IMG/VR virus record: IMGVR_UViG_3300045257_000048
Span: 1-44,396 of that record
DNA: 44,396 nucleotides
Reading direction: 5' to 3' (one strand)
Source: a virus
The notes under the pieces were generated by a model. The model was given only the letters and a program-made list of their open reading frames with translations. It ran no database searches and was not told where the DNA came from. Shown here piece by piece: positions 16,416-25,212 of this stretch. How positions within the stretch are numbered: position 1 is the first letter of the stretch; every line of letters starts with the position of its first letter. The position numbers and the translations under genes were made by a program.

Positions 16416-17862
16416 TCTTGACGAGGTCGATTACGACCCCTTCAAGAGACAGGGACTTCTAGGTCAATACGCTCCCCCGCCCCCGCCAGAACCGGAGCCG
16501 GATTTGACGGCTGCTGCTCGCGCGGGCAAGCTTGGAACTTTGACCGGGGGTGGCGATTCCTGGGGCAACAACCTCGCGGGTGGGTTCTCGAACACAATGG
16601 GGTTGCTCGGGGCAACTCCTGAGGGTCAACGAAATGCTTACGAGTTCGGGCAGAACCTAACAAGTATCGTTCCAGGCGTTAGCAGCGTTGTATCGGGCAA
16701 TCAAGCTTATAGAGATTTTAACGAGGGTAATTATTTTAGTGGAGTATTAAATACCGCTGCGGCTTTGCCCATCCCCGGCGCTGGGTTGCTTGAAAGAACG
16801 GGCATAAAGGTAGCTGCTAAAGAAGTTGCCCACGATTTTCCGGGGATGCTTTCTAAGCTAGGAAAGGGCTGGGAAGACGCTCCCGTGATCAATCAATCGG
16901 GTGATTTCCTTCATGGAAGCGTTGACATGGATTCATTGAACCAGAACCTCGCGATGCTTAACGATGACGGGACATTATCGAAAAGTATTCTAGCTTACCA
17001 TGGAACCCCGCACGAATTTAACAAGTTCGATATTAGTAAGATAGGTACCGGGGAAGGCGCTCAAGCTTACGGCCATGGTCTCTATTTCGCCGAGCACCCC
17101 GATGTCGCTGAATCTTATCGACAAGTTGCGGGGAATGATCCCTACATTGTTAATCCGAGCGGCAAAAAAATTGAGTACGGAGATCTTCCAACAGATGCTC
17201 ACCGAGCAGCAGCTGATCTTCTTACAGAACACGGGTCGTTTGATAAGGCTAAGTCTGGGGTCCTCGATGACATAGAGCGGGGCGCTAAGATTGGATCATA
17301 TACCGTGGACGACGCTAATTTCTTGCTCAGTGCACACGATGCGCTGCAAGAACTTGAAGATTCTGGACATACTTTTGAGAAACCCCCGTCATCGAAATAT
17401 CAAGTAGCAATTAAGCACGATCCCGACACATTTTTTGATCTTGACGCAAAGTTTAGGGAGCAACATCCCGATGTTCAGGCGGCGGCGAACGACATATTTG
17501 GGCGCAAATTTCATAAGGATATGTCCGGTGATGACGTATATAATTTCCTTAACGATAAAATTGACACCGGTTTTGGGGGAGCTAACGATTTTGAGTCAAA
17601 TTCGCACGTTGCGCTTGCTGATGAATTCAATAAGCGCGGCGTTCCTGGCATCCGCTATTTCGATGAGGGGTCGCGGGAAGCCAACGAAGCCGCTAAAACC
17701 AGAAATTACGTTACATTCAGCGACAACAACGTGAAGATTCTTAAGCGCCTCGGGGCAGCTGGGGCGTTGACTGTTGGCGGAACAGGTTCAGTTCTCGCCA
17801 ACCCGTATAAGCATAAAGATCTTAACAGCTATCAGTTAGATCACGAAGATGATGGACAATAG
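16393..17862 (+). CDS. Virion protein with ADP-ribosyltransferase-like (ART-PolyVal) domain
   Basis: 489 residues. Residues 1-190 are a Pro/Gly-rich and helical region with hydrophobic patches. From about residue 200 an ART-like domain begins: AYHGTPHEFNKFD (His203), GHGLYFAEHPDVAESYR (Tyr231), and a late VTFSDNNVKILKR strand. These match the H-Y core of ART-PolyVal domains in phage polyvalent proteins, which transfer ADP-ribose from NAD. The third catalytic residue is not certain. The gene lies among ejection-protein genes, so the domain is likely packaged and injected. The start overlaps the previous gene by 23 bases. Confidence 0.72.
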   Translation: MPQVNLSDLDEVDYDPFKRQGLLGQYAPPPPPEPEPDLTAAARAGKLGTLTGGGDSWGNNLAGGFSNTMGLLGATPEGQRNAYEFGQNLTSIVPGVSSVVSGNQAYRDFNEGNYFSGVLNTAAALPIPGAGLLERTGIKVAAKEVAHDFPGMLSKLGKGWEDAPVINQSGDFLHGSVDMDSLNQNLAMLNDDGTLSKSILAYHGTPHEFNKFDISKIGTGEGAQAYGHGLYFAEHPDVAESYRQVAGNDPYIVNPSGKKIEYGDLPTDAHRAAADLLTEHGSFDKAKSGVLDDIERGAKIGSYTVDDANFLLSAHDALQELEDSGHTFEKPPSSKYQVAIKHDPDTFFDLDAKFREQHPDVQAAANDIFGRKFHKDMSGDDVYNFLNDKIDTGFGGANDFESNSHVALADEFNKRGVPGIRYFDEGSREANEAAKTRNYVTFSDNNVKILKRLGAAGALTVGGTGSVLANPYKHKDLNSYQLDHEDDGQ

Positions 17863-18526
17863 AGACCGCGATCTAATCATCAAGACGCTCTACGGCGAGG
17901 CTGGCAATCAAGGCCCGCACGGAATGGCTGCGGTTGCGCATGTCATTAAGAATCGTTTTGACTCGGGGCATTGGGGCGATTCCCCCGGCGGAGTTGCGAC
18001 TGCATCCGACCCGAAATCCGGTGTTCACCAGTTCTCGATGTGGAATACATCAAAGAAAATGGAGGGTAATTCGGCAGCCCAGAATCTAAGCCCCGATGAT
18101 CCAAATTACAAGGCTATCGGTGAATTAGTGGACGGGGTATTTAACGGGCAGGTCCCCGACCCTACCAATGGGGCGACTCATTATTACGCTCCCGGGGGAA
18201 TGCCGGGTGGTCGGCCTCCTTCCTGGGCGAAGGACGGCACGAATGTAAGCAAGGTAGGCGATCAAATATTTATGAACTTGCCGGGGCCGGCAGACCCCGT
18301 AGAATCCCGTTCTAGGAATTATCCAGCTTATAGCTACAATCAAAGAACGGTTCCTGGAATATCTATCGCTTCTGTGTCGCCTAATGATGTTCCGCGGCCT
18401 GTTCCCATGACCCCCGCGCTGGCTTCTCCAAATCCTCCGGGATTGCTTGGTGGGGCGGCTCCCCTTCCATCGGATGATCTTACAAGCCTCCTAACCAGGA
18501 GGAAGGACTTGTATAATGGCGCTTGA
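17849..18526 (+). CDS. SleB-like cell wall hydrolase
   Basis: 225 residues, ATG 17849 overlapping the previous gene. Residues 1-140 match the SleB/Hydrolase_2 family: TLYGEAGNQGPHGMAAVAHV with the catalytic Glu16, VIKNRFDSG, SGVHQFSMW, and NGATHYYAP. Such enzymes cleave the peptidoglycan glycan backbone. The remaining 85 residues are Pro-rich and of low complexity. Its place in the ejection-gene block points to a virion-associated lysozyme that lets the DNA cross the cell wall at entry. Confidence 0.85.
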   Translation: MMDNRDRDLIIKTLYGEAGNQGPHGMAAVAHVIKNRFDSGHWGDSPGGVATASDPKSGVHQFSMWNTSKKMEGNSAAQNLSPDDPNYKAIGELVDGVFNGQVPDPTNGATHYYAPGGMPGGRPPSWAKDGTNVSKVGDQIFMNLPGPADPVESRSRNYPAYSYNQRTVPGISIASVSPNDVPRPVPMTPALASPNPPGLLGGAAPLPSDDLTSLLTRRKDLYNGA

Positions 18527-19424
18527 CATCAATGACCTTAATCCTGAGTTCGCTAGAAGAATGGCGTTATTTCTGCGTGATGCGAAGGCGCAGGGTATTA
18601 CGGGAGTATCTCTCAATTCTGGGTATCGATCGAACGAAGAACAGGCGCGAATTCGCGCGGAACATGAAGCAATGCCTGGGGGAGTTTACGCTCATCCCGC
18701 TGCTCCTGCTGGCGGTTCTTACCATAATTATGGATTTGCTACGGATATTGTTGGTCCCGATCTTCCAAAGCTTCGTGCGTTCGCTGCGGCGCACCCTGAA
18801 TACGGGATATTTAATAATGTTCCCCGCGATCCGAACCATTTTCAGTTTAATGCGAAGCTCGCTGAGCTGAAAGCAAGCCCCCCAGCGTTGGAGAGTGGAG
18901 TGGATATCGATGAAGTAAGGAAATATCTCGCCAACTTCGGGGCGGGACAAGAGACAACGCCGGGACTTGCTCCTCCGCCTCCATCGGCTTATGGGGTTAC
19001 TTCAACTCCTCCTGCCCCAACAGGATCTGCGCTTGGCCCAAATTTAGGGACGACTATTACCACGACGCCGAATACTGGAACAACTCCCACCACAACCGTT
19101 GCAACGCCCCCGGCTGCTCCTGTCGAGCAACCCTCCGTGGCGAGCCTTATCGGTAAGGGCGATTGGAAGGGCGCGCTTGCGGCGGGTGCGGATAATTCGT
19201 TGATATCGGGCGGCATCAACAAGATTTCTTCGGGGATGGGGCAGCAACACGCTTCCCCCTCCCCTCAGCAGGTTCCCCAATTACAAGACAATTCGGCGGC
19301 GATCGCATCACAGGCTCCACAAATGATGGCTGCACTCCTTGCACAGGTGCGGGCCAGACAGCAAGGCCCACAACAGCAGCAGCAGATTCCTGGCCTATCT
19401 CTGATGAATAAAAGGCAATACTGA
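18516..19424 (+). CDS. M15-type peptidoglycan peptidase (VanY/endolysin-like)
   Basis: 302 residues. Residues 1-115 are an M15 metallopeptidase: SGYRSNEEQARIRAEH, then SYHNYGFATDIVG with His70 and Asp77, then DPNHFQF with His108, a full zinc triad. It would cut peptide cross-links. From 120 on the sequence is Pro/Thr/Ala-rich and then Gln-rich, like a flexible virion tether. It follows SleB with an 11-base overlap. Together they give the particle one glycan-cutting and one peptide-cutting activity. Confidence 0.8.
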   Translation: MALDINDLNPEFARRMALFLRDAKAQGITGVSLNSGYRSNEEQARIRAEHEAMPGGVYAHPAAPAGGSYHNYGFATDIVGPDLPKLRAFAAAHPEYGIFNNVPRDPNHFQFNAKLAELKASPPALESGVDIDEVRKYLANFGAGQETTPGLAPPPPSAYGVTSTPPAPTGSALGPNLGTTITTTPNTGTTPTTTVATPPAAPVEQPSVASLIGKGDWKGALAAGADNSLISGGINKISSGMGQQHASPSPQQVPQLQDNSAAIASQAPQMMAALLAQVRARQQGPQQQQQIPGLSLMNKRQY

Positions 19425-20068
19425 TGGCCGACAGCAACGTTCCTCAATATCCGGCGATGTTTGATCCGTCGCAGATGTTGAATAAGTATTCAACTATGAA
19501 TGCGCAGTCGTTCCCGATGTACAATTACTACGGGACGCCAACGGATGCGATGGGAAGGCCCATATCGAGTTATCGCGCCCCGGCCCCTGCTCCAGTTGCC
19601 CCGGCGCAACCCACTGGAACCACGTTGAACAGTCAGCCGCAGATGATATACCAAATGTTAAGCGCTGGCGGTCAATACACTGGGGGCGCTTCTGGCGGAC
19701 AAGCCGGTGGGCAAATGGCTGGACAAAACGTCCCGGCAACTTACGGGTGGGTTCCGAACCCCTCTTATAGAGCGCCGGTACAACAAGCTCCGCAACAAGC
19801 TGTTCCCAGTTCTGGGTTTAATTATCTCACGGCACTAGCCAACCCCGACAAGGTGGTTACACCGGGGGTTACCCCTCCGCCGCGATCAAGTCAACCAGGA
19901 CCAATAAACCTCGATGCGCTTATCGCCAACATGCGATCGCCCGGAATGACCCCGCCTCCCGGAGGTTATGCGCAAGGAGCAACTGGCCTTGCCGGAGGGG
20001 TTGCGCCGAGCAGTGGATTCCTAAATACTCTGGCCGCGCTACGCGCGGGTTCCCCAGGAGCTAAGTGA
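19424..20068 (+). CDS. Low-complexity Pro/Gln/Gly/Ala-rich virion protein
   Basis: 214 residues, ATG in a TGATG overlap with the previous stop. It is composed mainly of Pro, Gln, Gly and Ala, with Tyr-Pro motifs near the start (MYNYYGTPTDAMGRP) and three similar segments ending in short hydrophobic helices (NYLTALANPD, LDALIANMRSPG, LNTLAALRAG). These may be repeated docking motifs. No catalytic domain is visible. The operon position suggests an internal virion or ejection component. Confidence 0.75.
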   Translation: MADSNVPQYPAMFDPSQMLNKYSTMNAQSFPMYNYYGTPTDAMGRPISSYRAPAPAPVAPAQPTGTTLNSQPQMIYQMLSAGGQYTGGASGGQAGGQMAGQNVPATYGWVPNPSYRAPVQQAPQQAVPSSGFNYLTALANPDKVVTPGVTPPPRSSQPGPINLDALIANMRSPGMTPPPGGYAQGATGLAGGVAPSSGFLNTLAALRAGSPGAK

Positions 20069-22011
20069 TGGGTGTATTCGGCGACACGGCTTATGACTTG
20101 CTAGGATTCACTGATCCCCGCAAGAAGATGTTAGCTTCTTTGACTCCGAATCCGGTCGCCCAGCAAGCCGCTCCCGCCCCGGCCCCGGCTGTTCCTGCGG
20201 GTAAGGGCGGAATAGGGGCCGATGTTAATGCTAACCCTAGCTCGGTTCCACAACCTCCGGCGGCTCCGCCGCAACCACAGGCTTATACGAGCGGGCCGGA
20301 TTTTTCTAAGATGTACTTGGACATGCTGAACCGGCAGGAAGGCTCCGACGCCGTTGATCGCGGGATGGGTCTCCTATTCGCTGGGTTCGCGCAGCCGAAT
20401 GATCGCGCCACGATGGTGAACGCCATGTCCGCTGGCGCGAAAACTGACCCTGCAACCATGATCACCGAAATGCAACAAGCGCAGCTGAACCAGGGTAAGA
20501 TCGATTCCCGTATTCAGCTGCTCCAGCACGCCCCTGAGATTGCGGCCCAGCTTAAGATGCCGGTTCAGCAAGTCATCGCGGCCATCAATTCGGGGGCGAT
20601 GGATGATATTATTAAGGAGCACGACAAAGCTACGATTCTACAAGGTTCTCCGTTGTATAAGGCACAGACGGGTTCCGCTCAAGCGGAGATTCCGTTGAAG
20701 CAGGCTCAAGCAGCAGAAGCAGCGGCTCTACAGAGACTCCACGACGCCGAAGCAGGGGGAGTTCCAGCGAAGATTGATCAAGCAAAGGCGGAGGCGGAGA
20801 AGGCTCGAGCTCAAGCAGCTCAAGCGGCGGCAGAAACTACTAAAGTTCCGTCCGCTATTGACAAGAATGTCGCGGAGACGACTTTGGCTCAGGCCAACGC
20901 AGCGAAGGCGGCGGCGGATCAAGCTTTGGCCGAGGCAAAGACGCGCGGGGTTCCGTCCGAGATCGCCAAGGCAACGGCAGACGCGGCTAAAGCAAACGCT
21001 GATGCCGTGAAGGCAGCGGCAGAGACGGGCGCGGTTCCGTCTCTCATCGATCAGAGAACAGCGGAAGCGGAGAAAGCTAGGGCCGAGGCGGCGAATGTTC
21101 CGCTCACGCCGGACATCAAAAACTACAACTTCGCTAAACAACAATGGGAAGCGGACCCGAAGAATGCGGGCAAGCCGTTCATGGATTACACAACGTTCCA
21201 GCAGCAAGGTGGCGGAGGTGGAGGAGGCGTTAAGCTATTCGGAACCACGCACATCCAAGTCAGGAAGGACGCGGATGGCAATACGCTACGCAACCCCGAC
21301 GGAACCCCGCAATACGATGTGGTACAATTGGCTGATCGCCCTGGTGTTGCTCCGGTTAAGCTCCCGGGCCTCACGCCCAAGATCACAAAGACAGAGACCG
21401 GGGAGGATGTTCAGTACAGTGTTCAGACAGATCAAGGACCGGTTGTGTTGGATACTATCAATAAGAAGGTGCTACAAACAGCGATTGACAAGGCAGCAGG
21501 GGGCGAGCAGGGCAAAGCTGCGGTGGATGCGAAGCGAGCCTATGAGACGACTAACAATCAGCTCCAAACTGGTTACAGCATCTTTGATAGGCTCGAGAAA
21601 CATCCCAGTCTCGATAGCATTGTAGGTGCTTCCAGTTATCTGCCAATCGTTCGGGGAACCGATCGTGCGAACGCCGAGGCGATGCGGAACCAGGCCGTTG
21701 GTGTATTGTATCAACAGGCTATTCAGAGCTTGAAGGGCGTTACTTCTCGCGCTGCGGTTCAGGAAATTAACGGCGCTAAGCAGATGCAGGGCAGACTGGA
21801 GGATACCGGGCAAACTCCAGAGGCTTATCGGCAAGCTATCAGGGATGCGAAGGAGAGCATCAAGCGCATCGCTGCGATTGCGGCCGATAACGCGGGTCAA
21901 CCCCGTCCAGATTGGGTGGGCGATGTCAAGCTCGAGGCAACTCCTGGTGGAGAAACTAGACGTAAAGGTCATTTAGACAGAGCTTCCGGAAAGGTGATCT
22001 ACGATGACTAA
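20068..22011 (+). CDS. Large internal virion / ejection protein with heptad repeats
   Basis: 647 residues from ATG 20068, seven bases after AGGAG; a GTG at 20065 is less likely. Residues 35-75 are Pro/Ala-rich. About residues 190-350 form an Ala-rich coiled coil with four repeats, each starting VP(A/S)xI, at 20761, 20845, 20950 and 21034. Their spacings are 28, 35 and 28 codons. A Gly run (GGGGGGG) precedes a globular C-terminal half ending GHLDRASGKVIYDD. Its length and composition fit podovirus ejection proteins. Confidence 0.75.
   Translation: MGVFGDTAYDLLGFTDPRKKMLASLTPNPVAQQAAPAPAPAVPAGKGGIGADVNANPSSVPQPPAAPPQPQAYTSGPDFSKMYLDMLNRQEGSDAVDRGMGLLFAGFAQPNDRATMVNAMSAGAKTDPATMITEMQQAQLNQGKIDSRIQLLQHAPEIAAQLKMPVQQVIAAINSGAMDDIIKEHDKATILQGSPLYKAQTGSAQAEIPLKQAQAAEAAALQRLHDAEAGGVPAKIDQAKAEAEKARAQAAQAAAETTKVPSAIDKNVAETTLAQANAAKAAADQALAEAKTRGVPSEIAKATADAAKANADAVKAAAETGAVPSLIDQRTAEAEKARAEAANVPLTPDIKNYNFAKQQWEADPKNAGKPFMDYTTFQQQGGGGGGGVKLFGTTHIQVRKDADGNTLRNPDGTPQYDVVQLADRPGVAPVKLPGLTPKITKTETGEDVQYSVQTDQGPVVLDTINKKVLQTAIDKAAGGEQGKAAVDAKRAYETTNNQLQTGYSIFDRLEKHPSLDSIVGASSYLPIVRGTDRANAEAMRNQAVGVLYQQAIQSLKGVTSRAAVQEINGAKQMQGRLEDTGQTPEAYRQAIRDAKESIKRIAAIAADNAGQPRPDWVGDVKLEATPGGETRRKGHLDRASGKVIYDD
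20761..21117 (+). repeat. Heptad-register coiled-coil repeats
   Basis: Four Ala/Lys/Glu-rich repeats begin at 20761, 20845, 20950 and 21034 with codons for VP(A/S)xI. The intervals are 84, 105 and 84 bases, that is 4, 5 and 4 heptads. The longer second unit is therefore exactly one heptad longer, which keeps the coiled-coil register. Confidence 0.75.
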
Positions 22012-23545
22012 GACGATCGATGGCATTGACTTTCCGGACGATATGTCTGATGAGGATATCGCCAAGGCTTTGTCAGGCCAAACTGTTGGCAACAACGCCT
22101 CCGGCGATAATTCGTGGAGGGGTGCCGTTTCCGATTACCTGGGTAAGACATTTTCCCGCGAGAATCTACTAAGTACTCTTAGCAATGTTGGCTCGAATAC
22201 CAACGCCGAATTGAGAGCGTTTAACCGAGGAATGACACGAGGCGCGTGGGATAATATTGTTGGCGGTGTTAAGTCGTTAAATATTCCGGGCGTTACGCAA
22301 TTGATCGGCCCGGGAAGCCCCGCCGAGGAACGCGCCAAGACAGAGGAAGCCAAGAAGAGTTTATTCCTGCACGGGTCGATTCCGGAGACGGCTGGCGGAA
22401 TGGTTCCTGCTGCGTTGCAAACAGTTTTCGCTCCCTCTACTGTTCCGACAAGTTTCGCTGGAAGTGTTGGAACCGGCGCGGTTCAAGCCGGAATTCAAGC
22501 GGAGATGGACCGCAAGGATCCGCTCAGCGTCGGCGTCGACATGACAACCGGCGGCGCATTTGGGGGATTGCTCCACGGGGCCACTAAATTGCTTGGGCCC
22601 AAGGCTCCAATTAGGCCGAACACGGCCGCAGACGACATGAATAAAATGTCCCAAGCTGAGTGGGATCAAATAAAGGATTATGCTTATCCACGACAAGCAC
22701 TGGATGAGATTAACCGGGCATCGAATGAGGACGTAGGATTTAGCGTTACGAATCGCCCCACTGGAACCCCCATGACCGATACCGAAGTGGATAAACCCTC
22801 CGCCGAATTTTACAAGAAATTCGGTGAGCGATTCAATATTGTTCGCCCCGGCAAAAATACTCCCGGAACGCCGGGAACACCGATTCCGCTTAGTGAAGTA
22901 GATAAGTGGCGAAATGACGCAAAGAGTGTGGGTTCGGATTACACGGGCATTATTTCGGATCGCTTGGAAGACTTAATGCAAGGTGGCCCTACCATTAAGT
23001 TATCTAAATTGGGCGAGCAAGCGCCGGCTAGAACACCCGAAATCGACCAAGCTAATACTGACGATGCTTATCAGGGAATTCTGGCGGCGCGTAAGGCACA
23101 GGCGAGAACCGATGCGGTGAGGGCACTCGACGCGGCTCAGCAAACTGGAACCAATCTTCCTATTAAAAAATTACTTAGAGACCCTGAATTGGATCCCGGC
23201 GTCCAAGAAGTTATGCGCCAAGCTAATAAAGGAACATTTACCAGCAATACTATGGATCGTTTAAATAGGCAGGGGCCAAATTTAGCCAGAATCGCGACGG
23301 CTCCTGTCGCAGGGTGGCTAGGATTAGAAGGAATGCCCAAAGAGGCTTTAAACGCAGGAGTTACTGGGTTCGGAGCTGCTCCTGCCGCGAACATGTTAAC
23401 TCAACCTTTAGCCGATGCTGCTCGCGCGAGGATGCTTCAACAGATGCGAGATCGAATCACGGGAGCAGTGGGACCTTTCCCGGATACTAGCGTCGAGGAT
23501 CGGTTCCGTCAGATGCTTCTTGGTGGGTGGAACTCACAGCCGTGA
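22004..23545 (+). CDS. Internal virion protein, last gene of the late operon
   Basis: 513 residues, ATG overlapping the previous gene by 8 bases. It starts KTIDGIDFPDDMSDEDIAKA, a short motif frequent at the start of phage internal and polyvalent proteins. A Gly/Ala-rich region (residues about 125-205) could cross membranes on ejection. The C-terminal half is charged and helical and includes APARTPEIDQANTDDAYQGI and ILAARKAQARTDAVRALDAA. No enzyme signature was recognised. It closes the late operon, and the convergent early operon ends just after. Confidence 0.75.
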   Translation: MTKTIDGIDFPDDMSDEDIAKALSGQTVGNNASGDNSWRGAVSDYLGKTFSRENLLSTLSNVGSNTNAELRAFNRGMTRGAWDNIVGGVKSLNIPGVTQLIGPGSPAEERAKTEEAKKSLFLHGSIPETAGGMVPAALQTVFAPSTVPTSFAGSVGTGAVQAGIQAEMDRKDPLSVGVDMTTGGAFGGLLHGATKLLGPKAPIRPNTAADDMNKMSQAEWDQIKDYAYPRQALDEINRASNEDVGFSVTNRPTGTPMTDTEVDKPSAEFYKKFGERFNIVRPGKNTPGTPGTPIPLSEVDKWRNDAKSVGSDYTGIISDRLEDLMQGGPTIKLSKLGEQAPARTPEIDQANTDDAYQGILAARKAQARTDAVRALDAAQQTGTNLPIKKLLRDPELDPGVQEVMRQANKGTFTSNTMDRLNRQGPNLARIATAPVAGWLGLEGMPKEALNAGVTGFGAAPAANMLTQPLADAARARMLQQMRDRITGAVGPFPDTSVEDRFRQMLLGGWNSQP

Positions 23546-23617
23546 TTCTAGCCAACACACCAATAAATAAGCCGCCAATCCAGAGCCGATGAATATCAAG
23601 AATCCTGTCCAAAACAT
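23534..23617 (-). CDS. 27-residue membrane peptide
   Basis: On the minus strand a perfect AAGGAGG (23629-23623) sits five bases before ATG 23617. The frame reads MFWTGFLIFIGSGLAAYLLV then CWLESRL and a stop at 23534, that is one membrane span and a short polar end. Its last 12 bases are antisense to the end of the last late gene. It is the most downstream gene of the early strand. The perfect ribosome site argues for translation. Function is unknown; a membrane-acting inhibitor or lysis helper is possible. Confidence 0.6.
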   Translation of the reverse strand: MFWTGFLIFIGSGLAAYLLVCWLESRL

Positions 23618-23629
23618 CAATGCCTCCTT

Positions 23630-23802
23630 ATATATGTATTGCGCGGGGTGCGCAGGCGCAGGGCAGGTGGGGCGTAGAGTATACGCCACGGCGGGCCACC
23701 GTGCGTACTAGGAGTGGGGCCGCTGCACCCCCGGCTATACTAGTAGCGGCGGGTGGGCGCGGGCGTCCTAGTACGGCCTGTACGGGCACCGCCTTATAAC
23801 GT
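23630..23802. other. GC-rich gap between convergent operons
   Basis: About 170 bases, very GC-rich, with several short inverted repeats (for example CACGG/CCGTG around 23690-23710 and GTAC/GTAC around 23770-23785). No classical stem plus T-run is present on either strand. Both arms probably end here, but I cannot name a terminator. A 62-residue minus frame through it has no ribosome site. Confidence 0.45.
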
Positions 23803-25212
23803 TCAAGTATTAACATGGGGAACGGACCTTTTGATTACAGAGAATATCGTCTGGAATATGGATTCTTTGCGTTGCAATGCTCGTATCACGTTTCGATCCA
23901 GCGGAGTACCGCAGAGATCGACATAAGTTACCGCGTCGGCGAGTTGTCCGAACCGGTGGTTCCGATCTTCAAGCTGCGATCGGGTATCAAGGCTGTAAGA
24001 GTTCTCGAAAAAGATCGTAGTGGCGCAGCGATTACTCGGTTCTGGCCCTCCGATCAACGAATGCCCATACTTTCCAGCCGTGGCTTGTACGAGCATAATG
24101 CGACAGTTGGAATCATTGTTGAACCGTGCCTTTTGAGCCTCAATTTCGGCGGGATCCATCATTCCCTTGATCCATGCCGGATTATACGGAGCCAGGGCAC
24201 GTTCAAGGATGTGGAACGAGTGTCGGTGTACATAAACGACGATGGCCTTACCGCTTACTTCGTCCTCGAGAATGTTACAAAGCAGACCGACGCGCGGATT
24301 CTGGTCTGGGGTTACTAGGTCGGTTACGGAGTGGTCCTCCTTTATAATGAACCCCGCTTGAATCTGAGCCAGCTTGATATACTTGGTGATCGCTGCGTCG
24401 ACCGTTACGTTTTCCTCCTCGTTCAGCCAGAGCACGAATTCCTGCTCCATTGACTTGTACTGTCTATTTTGTTCCGGCGTCATGCTATATTCGCGGATCG
24501 TTGGAACCTTGCCCACGTCGAATCCCCAATCGGACTTGGTGGCGCGGAACACCCAGGGTTCTATCATTCCGGCGAGAATGTCCGCGTTCTGGACGCCGAC
24601 CACCCGCTTGTTCATGTAACCACCCATCTGACAGAACATCGAGCGGAACGCATAGAAGTTCCGCCCATCCAAATGCCCGATGGCTTTCATCTGCCCCCAC
24701 AGATCGTGTGGCCCTTGCGTAGTGGGCTTCCCTGTCAGAATTCGGCGATAATGGGCCTGTCTCGATATTGTGATCGCCGCCTTAGTTTGTTGCGCGTCGT
24801 GTCGTTTCAGCTGAATCGATTCGTCAAATACGATGTAAGAGGGCTTCTTGATCATGAAGTTGATCAACGCGTCCTGAGTATCCCCGCGCCTGATTGCTTC
24901 ATAATTTACTATTATGATAGGTGGCCGGTTGTACTTTCGCTCTAAGAACGGACCGTTGTACACGCTCCCTGACTCAAAGATGTGAAAATCAGCATCTATA
25001 TTATGTTTCTCAATCTCCTCCTTCCAGCCGGATTTGAACGAATTAGGACACACAACCACCATACGGGTTATTCCCTCAGCATTTAACTGAGTGAATTCGG
25101 TGAGGGCCGTCAATGTTTTACCAAGGCCCATATCCATAAAATACCCGAACCCCTTTTTTCCTTTACCCGCCTCTAGGGCTGCTGTTTGAACTGCTTTAAG
25201 TACCGTAGCCAT
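23803..25212 (-). CDS. SNF2/SF2 DNA helicase
   Basis: 469 residues. The two RecA-like lobes show Walker A MDMGLGKT (Lys32), motif Ia VVCPNSF, motif II VFDES (Asp130-Glu131), motif III ILTGKP, and the C-terminal motif VI DRNHRFGQ, close to the SNF2 form. This is an ATP-driven DNA translocase or remodeller, typical of phage replication or recombination modules. The ATG at 25212 lies inside the HNH gene (40-base overlap). It is the last large gene of the early operon. Confidence 0.9.
   Translation of the reverse strand: MATVLKAVQTAALEAGKGKKGFGYFMDMGLGKTLTALTEFTQLNAEGITRMVVVCPNSFKSGWKEEIEKHNIDADFHIFESGSVYNGPFLERKYNRPPIIIVNYEAIRRGDTQDALINFMIKKPSYIVFDESIQLKRHDAQQTKAAITISRQAHYRRILTGKPTTQGPHDLWGQMKAIGHLDGRNFYAFRSMFCQMGGYMNKRVVGVQNADILAGMIEPWVFRATKSDWGFDVGKVPTIREYSMTPEQNRQYKSMEQEFVLWLNEEENVTVDAAITKYIKLAQIQAGFIIKEDHSVTDLVTPDQNPRVGLLCNILEDEVSGKAIVVYVHRHSFHILERALAPYNPAWIKGMMDPAEIEAQKARFNNDSNCRIMLVQATAGKYGHSLIGGPEPSNRCATTIFFENSYSLDTRSQLEDRNHRFGQLADAVTYVDLCGTPLDRNVIRALQRKESIFQTIFSVIKRSVPHVNT

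Noticed and set aside
20728-21207. 159-codon minus-strand frame
   Set aside because: Generated by the Ala-rich repeat codons of the ejection protein; no start signals.
23628-23816. 62-codon minus-strand frame after the helicase
   Set aside because: No ribosome site, extreme Arg/Ala/Pro composition from GC-rich sequence.
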